DNA from: Astragalus membranaceus
Taxonomy: Eukaryota; Streptophyta; Magnoliopsida; Fabales; Fabaceae
Assembly (NCBI GenBank): GCA_039519185.1
Contig: CM076849.1
Location: 78,475,621 to 78,539,620, forward strand
Direction: 5' to 3'
DNA length: 64,000 bases
The notes beneath the pieces are model-generated. The model did no database searches. It saw only the letters and a list, made by a program, of their open reading frames with translations, and was not told the origin of the DNA. The first letter of the stretch is position 1, and each line of letters starts with the position of its first letter. Below, piece by piece: positions 1 through 7,995 of the stretch. A program made the position numbers and the translations under genes.

Positions 1-648
1 TTTAGAGATATGTTCATGAGTATCAGGTGGGGAAGAATAAGTTAAATCCTGCTCAGGGGGGAGTTAAGGAGACGGTTTTAGTGGCTTGGAAGCCTGCGGT
101 TGATGGCTGGGTCACTGTTAAAAAGATGGTGCGTCAAAGGCGGGTGGTGGCATTAGCAGTTGTGGGGGGCTTGTGCGAGATCATCATGGTAGGTGGCTTG
201 GGGGTTTCACGAGGTTCATAGGCGAGACTCACGCCTATATTGCGGAGCTTTGGGGGGCCTTAGAAGGGTTGCTGTTAGCTTGGACCAAAGGATACAGGCA
301 CGTTGAGCTTCAATTGGATTCCAAGGTGCTGGTTTCTTAATTGACTGGCAGTGGTTCCGGGACAATGATGGGCAGGGGGCTGGTACATCGCCTCCAGCAG
401 ATGTTGCAGCGTCAATGGGAAGTCAAGATCCTGCATATTTATCGGGAGGCCAACATGGTGGCCGATGGTCTGACATCTATTGCGTGTGAAGGTGGGGAAG
501 GCATGCACTTTTGGGAGCACCCTCCGGAGCGCATTTTACAATTTTTGCATGATGATTGTATTGGAGTTTCTACTCCTAGATTAGTTTTCGTGTAACTCGT
601 GGTTTTCGTTTCGGGCCTTTGAACCCCTATTATATTCACAAAAAAAAC
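1..648 (+). pseudogene. LINE-like retrotransposon 3' end, broken RNase H domain
   Basis: The translation resembles the RNase H (RVT_3-type) domain at the end of plant non-LTR retrotransposons and related reverse-transcriptase-like proteins. The start (GWVTVKK) is in one frame. A shift at about 120-127 moves the reading to a frame carrying DGAS, the AYIAELWGALEGLLLAW helix and VELQLDSK. A TAA stop at 338-340 then interrupts it, and the same frame resumes to 595 with HIYREANMVADGL, where the A-D-L motif near the RNase H C-terminus is clear. The window starts inside the element, so the reverse transcriptase lies to the left. An A-rich run at about 641-648 may be the poly(A) tail. The gene is dead: one frameshift and one nonsense codon are visible. 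A captured RNase H gene fragment is a less likely alternative. Confidence 0.7.
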
Positions 649-960
649 GTGTTGAAATGATATTTAACTATATTTTTATACTACGTTGGTACTATATTAC
701 TGTTAGTATTTAATTGTGTTGTTTATAGAATATTCATATTTGAAACACTAATGTTTTAGTTAATTATTTTATTTTATAAAATATTAGTACTTGAGATGTT
801 ATTTATTTAGAAAATTATTTTGGGCTATTGAGATATTAAAATAATAGTTGTAGTAAATTGAGCTTTAAAAATGAATTAAAATGGATTTTGTATTTTTTTA
901 AAAGTATAGCCACGTTTTTAATTGCACATTACCCCTCTTTTCTGCTACACGCACCCCTCC
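649..960. other. AT-rich spacer, nothing recognised
   Basis: Low-complexity AT-rich DNA. I see no reading frame, no terminal repeats and no RNA gene. Confidence 0.5.
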
Positions 961-1610
961 TTAAGTAAACCGCTCCAGCACAGCGAATAACATAGCCCAA
1001 AATGTGACACCCGTGGACTTGACCCAACCCGAAATGTCATCTTCTTCCTCTACCAGCTTGCAAAACACGCAGAGAGAAGCCATTAAACCCTACGAAGCTT
1101 TCCCTCTCCCATTCGATTTTCATCCTCAAGCAACGGCCAAGTCGCAAATCGCACAGACCCACTCGGAATTTCCTTCTGAATCCGATTCTGATGTCCTTTT
1201 AATCGATTGAAGCCCCAATCTCGCGTTCCAGAGCACCTACATTCTTGCGAATTCACCCTCGCGTTCTCCCCAACAGACGATTCTGTATAGTCCGCCATGG
1301 CTTATGTCACTGCTGCCTACACGAACTCAACCAGAAACAGTTACATTCAGAGTACGTTTTTCGTTTCCATTCCCAAGAACAAGTTGCACTACTGTTTCAA
1401 TGTTGCAACTCAACATCATCATCGAACTCCAGCCACCGTAAAATGCTCAGAATCTCTCTGAAACACCGTAGATGGCCAAACCCCTCGTTTTCCGTTCGGA
1501 TCGAGTCCTTTGGTTCCTTCAATGTAGACTTTGAATTGTGCTCACCGTGTTGTACCTTTCGGATAGGTACTCTGCTTCGAAAACTTCGACTAAGTAATTA
1601 AACGAACATT
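961..1610. other. Less AT-rich segment, possible host gene or captured fragment
   Basis: This stretch is richer in C and G than its flanks and has a coding-like composition. There is a short plus-strand frame at 1004-1210 rich in Ser, Pro and Gln, and a second at 1245-1601 in another phase. I recognise no domain in either. It could be part of a first exon and 5' UTR of a dead host gene, or a fragment captured by the adjacent repeat. It ends just before the TTTTGGTC-rich repeat. I assign no function. Confidence 0.25.
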
Positions 1611-1628
1611 TTCTTATTTTTCTTTTTT

Positions 1629-1815
1629 TAGAGGCTAAATATCACTTTTGGTCATTTATCTTTTTTTTGGTCCGTTTTGGTCTTTTATGTTTCATTTTCG
1701 TTTCATTTTGGTTTATGCCGTCAGTTTTGGCTAACGGACGCCACGTTGGCAGTTAACTGCTGACGTGGCGTCCTCAATTCATTAAATGACGTGGCAGGCA
1801 TAGGGACACTCATTT
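1629..1815. repeat. TTTTGGTC-rich repeat terminus with palindrome
   Basis: Several close copies of TTTTGGTC are followed by a near-perfect 38-bp palindrome at 1736-1773. The outer arms GGACGCCACGT and ACGTGGCGTCC are perfect, the centre CAGTTAACTG is itself palindromic, and the 3-bp blocks between them mismatch. Sequences of this kind are common at the ends of dispersed plant transposons, but I cannot find the partner terminus in the window, so the class is undetermined. Confidence 0.35.
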
Positions 1816-2216
1816 CCACATCAGCAAATTCGTTTATTAATTTAAATAAAACATAAAACAAACATAAAACAAAAAACATAAACCGTAAAATCAAAATCAA
1901 GAATTCCAACATCATCTACAAATTGAACGATTGAACAGATTCCAACATCATCAACGAACCCAGATTCCGTTTTGCTGTTCAATCGTCTATGGGTTTTGAC
2001 CTCAATCGTTTTGATGGGTTCACTAGTACGATGGGTTTTTTGAAAACCCGGGAACCAAACTCAGATTCGTTTTGAAGAACGATGGGTTTTTTCAATCTCA
2101 GATTCGTTTTGAAGAAAAAGATTCAGATCTTAAAACTTTAAACGATTCAGATCTGAAGTTTAAAACTGAAACCGAAAATTATACAAAATGATTCAAAACG
2201 AAATCGATGCAAAACA
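1816..2216. other. AT-rich flank of the nested cluster with short direct repeats
   Basis: No gene is seen. The segment contains repeated motifs (AGATTCGTTTTGAAG twice, ATTCCAACATCATC twice). It ends exactly where element D begins. The 5 bases before D (aaaca, 2212-2216) would be one copy of D's target duplication; the partner lies outside the window. Confidence 0.4.
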
Positions 2217-2931
2217 TGTAACACCCTGGTATTTCTAACATGTAGAAATACCGAAAGTGCACAGATGCGGAAAAATTCAGAGGACACAGTTCCTGTTTAA
2301 GTTTTGGACATACAAACTTTTTCCGAAATAAAACATAATCGGAAATAACATACTTCATAAAATAGAAGTTTATCGGTTCCATACCGAGTGGATTACAATA
2401 TCCAAGTCCAAATACCAAACAGAAACATAAACGGTTCACATAACTCATAATCAATACAAGTTTATACAACCAATTAGGACAACAAAAGAACAAAGGAATC
2501 AAATGACTAAGTCTTCAGCACCTCCAAGAGTATATCAACTACTCGTGCACAATAGTCTTCATTTTTCCCTGCTTCTCTGAAAAACAACAAATATGGATAG
2601 GGTGAGATAACATTATCTCAGTGAGTCCTACCGTGCCCCCTCACTGACACTCGGTTCAATTATTAAACCGTTAACAATGTTTAATTAGCTACTATTAGCT
2701 ATAATCGAAATGCCAAGCAAATCGTGTTCTCTTTTATGTTTTTAATAGCTTAGCTCAACCGACTGCACAACTGCTAATCCCGGTAGCTATAGCTTAACAT
2801 CTGCCGACTGCACAACTGCTAATCCCGGCAATGTTAACTTATAATCAATAACTTAGCACAAGCCGACTGCACCACTGCTAATCCCGGCAACCCGTGAGTT
2901 GACCACGCCAAAACACATTCAGGGCCTAGGT
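2217..2931 (-). repeat. Element D 3' LTR, piece 1 (LTR 3' end)
   Basis: Begins TGTAACACCC and matches 45735-45965 next to D's primer site, which identifies it as the U5 end of the D LTR. It carries three copies of a CCGACTGCACAACTGC repeat (about 2759-2890). It ends in the taggt target duplication of element A. Confidence 0.88.
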
Positions 2932-5883
2932 TGTAACACCCTAAAATATTTAATTAAAATATTTAATTAAGTATTTAGGGATTTAAATTAATTAAGTGGA
3001 TATAATTTTATTATTAGAAATTGTATTAAAATGTGTAGGGGGTATTAGAAGATGGAGGTGCCAAATTAGATGGACTTGGGCTTAAGTGAGAAGCCCAAGC
3101 CCATGAATTAGATCATATGCGAAGGGGGGCAAGCCAAAGTGAGGTTAGGGGTTTTTGTGAGCAATTGCGAAATTGGGAGGAGAGAAAGGAGAAGGAGAAG
3201 GTCGCGCCATAGAGAGGGAGAGGGAGAAGAGAAGAGCGCAAGCTTCAAGGAGGAAAGAGGAGGCGTGATCCGGTTGCCGTAGTTCCGTTCATGATCATCC
3301 CTAGAGATCCTACTCTCCAATTCGAGGTTAGGGGAGCTCTATCATTCTATCTAATAAATTATATGATGGGTCCTAGATCTAGGGTTAGACTAGATTTCTT
3401 GATTGTGTTCTTGATATATTGTTGATGATGATATTTTTATAAGTATATGCGAATTGATGAATACCGTGAGTTCTTGATGTGTTCTTGATCCATTATTGAT
3501 GTTGATTTCACATGTGTGTATGCGAATTGAATGGTTGATTTTTATATATATATATGTATGCGAATTGAATGGTGGATTTTTATATATATATATATGCGAA
3601 TTGATTTGTTGAGTTATTGTATATATACATGTATGTCATACGCGAATTGATTTAGTATTTGAACCTTGAGATAATACGAATTGGGTATGTGTTTTGATGA
3701 TGTTAAGATTTGTGAGCTCATGAAATTGTAAATTGATATGTTAAGGAGCTTGATGTTTCGCAAATTGAGTGTGGGTGTGCAAGGGCGCCTAGGGCGCCAA
3801 AGTGATGATGATTTTAGTGCCCCAAAAAGAGTTTTGTTGATTGATTAAATTAAGTGTTGTTTTGAGTATTGAAGATTCTAAGATTTTGATGAGTTAAATT
3901 GCTAAAAATCAGTCTTTAGTGTTTTGGAAAATTGTGGGAAAGATGGTGATTTTTGGTGTTTAGTGTTGAAGAGTTGTTGGAAAAATTCTGGGTTTGTTGT
4001 TGCTGTTTTCTGGGCGCCAAGTGCCTGTGCTGGGCGCCTGTGGCCTGTGTGTGTTGCTGTGTGTTGCCAGAATTCCTGTGTGCTGGGCGCTGGGCGCCTG
4101 TGACTTGTTGTGCTGCGCGCGTTGTTGCGCCTGGGCGCTAGGCGCCCGTGTCCTGTTGTGTTGCGCTGTGTTGCGCGTTGTTGCGCCTGGGCGCCAGGCG
4201 CTGGGCGCTGAGCGCCCTGTGTGTTGCGTGTGTGCGTGTGTTGCGCGCCTGGGCGCTGGGCGCCAGTGCGCGTGTTGCCTGGTTGCCTGGGCGCCTAAGG
4301 CGCCTGTTCCCAGGATGTTGCCTGATTTTCCCCAAAATTATTTTTATCATAACTTTTGACTCAGACGTCCGTTTTGAACGATTCGAAAAGTGTCGTGAAG
4401 CTTTTTACGTTGTCTATCTGTGGGTCAAATTTTTTAAAATGAAAAATTGTTATTTTCCGATGGTTTGTGGGCGCCCAAGAGGCCGTCCCCGGTGATCGTC
4501 CCAGTGACATTGAAAAATGATATGAAGCTCTTTAAAAATCCCTTTTGGTGTATAAACAACAGTTTTAGCGAGGTAATGTCAAAAATGATGATTTTGACGA
4601 TGATGCTCTCGGGGCTAGTTAAATGACTGTTTCGCCCTTAGTGGCTATTTATTATTAGTTATGACGTGTAAAACACTGTTTTGTCCCTAGTGGCCAAAGT
4701 TGTAGATAATGATGTGTAAATGACGAGGATGCCCTTGGTGGCTAGTCAAATGACGGTTTTGCCCTCTGTGGCTAATAACAATTGTAATGACGTGTAAGAG
4801 TCTGTTTTGCCCTTGGTGGCTAATAATGATTATAGTGATGTGTAAATGACTGTTCCGCCCTTAGTGGCTATTGTTAATTATAGTGATGTGTAAATGACTG
4901 TTCTGCCCTTTGTGGTTAGTATTATTTATAGTGACGTGTAAATGACGTTTTTGCCCTCAGTGGCTAATGTTTGAGTTGAATGATGGTTAGGTGTAAGTGA
5001 CATTGGGGCCTGAGTGGCTAAGTGATGTTAAGGCCTAAAAGGCTAAGTGACGTTAATTGTGTGTGAATTTCGAAATGACAGGTGCTGTGCCTTTATTTGG
5101 CAAACTGGTAAGTAACGGGTCACATTGTTGACTATGATCTGAGTAATTGGGTGGTTGTATGTTGTGAGTGGTGCATGTCATAGTGTCTCATGCCCATATG
5201 CATAAAATCAGTGACGTTTTGAGGCCTGAGTGGCTAAGTGATGATGAGGCCTGAGTGGCTAAGCGACGTTTTGTGAAAAGGTACCTTCATGCATATACCC
5301 GCGAGTGGGTTGCATTTCATAAATCTACATGACATGAGATGAGTCGATGTAAGTGATGTGAATGATGACTGTGATATGGATATTTAGTGTTTTGGTTGCT
5401 GACTGTTCTAGTGTGTAGCCTATGATTAGTACTTATCATATTTTCTATTATATGGATTGAAATGATGCTCACCCTTTCCTGTTTGAATGTTGCCCCCATG
5501 TTGGTAACGTGCAGGTGATTCTTAGTGAAGGCCTTTAGCTTCACTCCGTGAGTCGGGTCGTCATGCTCTGATATGTAACACTAGGGAGGGGAATACGTGC
5601 TGTTTAAGTTATTTATGAATATTGTGGTTATTGGATTTTAGTATTGCAAGCCTGGCACAGTTGTAACGCCTTTTTGATTAAACTGTTGAAAATTCTCAAT
5701 GTGAGGTTGTATTTTAACTGATAATGACGTTTTGAAGTTATTATAAGACTGTTTTCGAAAAGCGAGTTATTTGAAGCGTGACGTTTAGCGAAGTAAGTGT
5801 GACATCCCTTGTGGTGTAAACAAATTTGGAAAAACTCTGATATTTTTATTAAATAAATTACCGGGTAGAAAATGGGTGTTACA
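2932..5883 (+). repeat. Element A 5' LTR
   Basis: 2952 bp, TGTAACACCC to GGGTGTTACA. In order it holds a GA-rich tract (3175-3240), TA microsatellites (3543-3600), about ten GGCGCC palindromes (3785-3801 and 4013-4470), a TTTTGACTC motif (about 4357-4365), a series of ~60-bp units with GCCCTTAGTGGCTA and GTGTAAATGAC (4617-5060), a CAG/GT donor-like site (5514/5515) and TGCTCTGATA (5564-5573), which is complementary to the primer site downstream. No protein is encoded; the short frames through the GGCGCC region have no homologue that I recognise. Confidence 0.92.
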
Positions 5884-5887
5884 TTAG

Positions 5888-5900
5888 TGGTATCAGAGCA
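5888..5900 (+). promoter_or_regulatory. Element A primer binding site (tRNA-iMet)
   Basis: TGGTATCAGAGCA starts 4 bases after the LTR and is complementary to the 3' end of plant initiator tRNA-Met, where minus-strand synthesis would start. Confidence 0.9.
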
Positions 5901-7470
5901 ATGGTTGGTCTGTCCGGCCGAGTCGTCGAGTCGTTGTGTCAGATAGTGACCAACTGTTGTCTGTTCAGTGCTGACCGTTGTTGTGTTGCAGGTACACCGG
6001 AAAGTTCTATTGGTAAGTGAACTAGTGGGGGAGATTTCCCTACTAGTGCTGTGTGCCCTGTTGTGTATTCAGTGTGAGAACTGTGTTTTGCTGTTGTGGT
6101 CCTTATTGTTGACCTCCTTGCTGCGTGTTTCTAAATGGTATGCTCTGTTGTTTAAATGCGCACATGTGTTTTGGTTGGTATTGAGCTCGGTGTACCCTGT
6201 ATCATATTCAAATTAATTGCCGCTTGTTGTAAAATGTTAGATTGACATGCACTCAGATGCTCTTGTAATTGATGTTTGTTGCTAGATGTTGACTTGACAT
6301 GTATTCGCATGCTCATGCATCTGTAAAGTATAATATTACATGCGTACCATCCTGAGTTTGATTGTCCCTTGAGTGTGAACAAAACATGATTGCATTTTAA
6401 AATGGTAAATTACAGCCTATGTTGTTTGCCTGATCTTGTCATGTGTGTCTGTTGTGCCTGTATGCTACTGATAGCTTACCTTGTTGCATGTTACCCTCCT
6501 ATGTTGCTTTGTCCGGACTGTCTTAAGTGGTCGACAGTAAGCCTCTGTGAGAAGTCTTGTGCAATGTGATTTGATGTTTGGAAACCAAATGCGTTGTAAA
6601 ATTATTTTTTATGGACTATTTTAAGTTGTTACTGCACTAATAGCTACCGTGGGGTTTTAATCACTACAAGCGAAAATGTTTTCATTCAAGTGTACTAATT
6701 TTGTCCTCAACTCCTTTTTGGGAAATTGCGACCGGATGTAAATATTTTAGCTGAGAACTACCACATCATAGAGTTACTAATTTGACTTGCCTAGTTTCCT
6801 CTAGATGTAATCTTGCGTGCCGGAGTTTTATGACAAACCTCTTGGTTGTTACTTACGACTGTTGTGCTGTGTGAATTTTTGTGCATTGGGTGTTCACTGA
6901 TTCTTAGTCATAAAATTTTCTTAGTGCCATATTCCTTAATCCCTCGATCTTGAACACCTTGTGATATGCTTTTATGTTATATGTAAATGTTGTGTTATTG
7001 AAAAAAATTATTGTTGCAGTTTTCTGAAAACTATTGTTACTGTTTTTGTGAAAATTATTGTCGTTACTTCCTGAAAAACTGTTGTGGTTGTTGCCATGTG
7101 ACACTACGCCATTGTTTCCGTGCCGTGTGCCTGGTTGTTGCTATATCTACGTATCTGGTAAACTTCTCGTGATGTTGCTGACGCTATTGTTGTCGTTGTT
7201 TGCTTTTGTTGCGGTTTTTCTGGAAATTATTGAGGCTGTTGTCTGAAAAATATTGCTACTGTTTTTCCGAAAAACTATATTGGCTGTTTTCAGGAAAATA
7301 AATGTTACTGTTTTCTGAAAAGTGCTGCTACTGTTCCTAACTTATGCGCTGTCCCTATTTTATGAGTTGTGCCTAATTCGATTGTTAACCGTTGCCGGTG
7401 CCTTAGTGCCCGATTGTGTGACAGAGTTGTTAATATTGTGTTGTTGATGATGTTGCTCTGTTGTTGGTTT

Positions 7471-7620
7471 TTAGTTGTTGATGTCGCCTGAGTGGCAATT
7501 GTAATTGTTGATGTCGCCTGAGTGGCAGTTGTGATTGTTGATGTCGCCTGAGTGGCAATTGTAGTTGTTGATGTCGCCCGAGTGGCAGTTGTGATTGTTG
7601 ATGTCGCCTGGGTGGCAAAG
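7471..7620 (+). repeat. 30-bp tandem array inside element A
   Basis: Five units of about 30 bp, each containing GTTGATGTCGCCTGAGTGGC (starts near 7475, 7505, 7535, 7565, 7595) with small changes. Because the period is a multiple of three, the minus strand yields an open repetitive Thr/Ala/Gln/Ile frame (7305-7685), which I regard as an artefact. Confidence 0.85.
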
Positions 7621-7772
7621 TTGTTTGTGGATGACTGTTGTCGTGTTACTAAGATTATGAGACTTGTTGTATGACTGTTACGCACCCTGTGAATTTCGTT
7701 GTGATGCTGTGATGATTGAAGTAGTTTGTTATCCTTATGAGTAGATGAGTGGGGAAGGATGCGAGCTAGTTT

Positions 7773-7905
7773 ATCAGAGTAGCGCAGCGGAGTAGAGAAT
7801 GAGTCTGATTATTACTGCTTGAAGTTACCTGGCTGAACAAGTAGGAGGGACGGCCGCCCAAGCACTTACCGCCGGTAATCAGAGCAATAGTAATCAGCAT
7901 GAATG
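7773..7905 (+). other. Conserved structured block with tRNA-iMet-like 5' half (element A copy)
   Basis: ATCAGAGTAGCGCAGCGGA (7773-7791) matches the first 19 nt of plant initiator tRNA-Met at 18 positions. ACCTGGCTGA (about 7827-7836) recalls the T-arm and acceptor end of the same tRNA. Arms CTGATTATTACTGCT (7805-7819) and AGCAATAGTAATCAG (7883-7897) can pair at 13 of 15 positions. Closely similar copies occur in B and F while the surrounding internal DNA is much less alike. It is not a normal tRNA gene because the anticodon arm is absent. Confidence 0.65.
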
Positions 7906-7981
7906 ATAGCACTAGTTGTCTAAGTGGCCTTAGTGGGAGAGTGTTGGCGATGACAGGTGAATTTCGAGGACGAAATATTCT

Positions 7982-7995
7982 AAGTGGGGGAGAGT
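7982..7995 (+). other. Element A polypurine tract
   Basis: AAGTGGGGGAGAG immediately before the 3' LTR; expected plus-strand primer. It is preceded by TTTCGAGGACGAAAT as in Tekay-type elements. Confidence 0.85.

Larger units (their letters stand above)
5884..7995 (+). other. Element A internal region, non-coding
   Basis: 2.1 kb without a plausible protein gene. After the primer site comes a leader (GGTCTGTCCGGCC, about 5909-5921) that is also present in B and F, then splice-like signals around a 21-nt segment (5992-6012). Further on are TTTTCTGAAAA-type low-complexity repeats (7015-7340), a 30-bp tandem array (7471-7620) and a conserved structured block (7773-7905). It ends with TTTCGAGGACGAAAT and the polypurine tract. 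Confidence 0.85.

Noticed and set aside
2217..2931. Independent solo LTR
   Set aside because: Its sequence continues across the A, B, C and J target duplications to the D polypurine tract, so it is part of D's 3' LTR.
3994..4495. Overlapping frames of 115-121 residues (Cys/Ala/Trp/Leu-rich) and similar ones at 9058-9559, 35089-35683, 40296-40890 and 61001-61441
   Set aside because: Both strands are open at once because of the GC-rich GGCGCC repeats; no known domain, located in LTRs.
7471..7620. Regular 30-bp repeats that might suggest a CRISPR array
   Set aside because: Units are head-to-tail without unique spacers, and the context is a plant retrotransposon.
7305..7685. 126-residue minus-strand frame of Thr/Ala/Ile/Gln repeats
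   Set aside because: It is the translation of the 30-bp array; the period divisible by three keeps the frame open.
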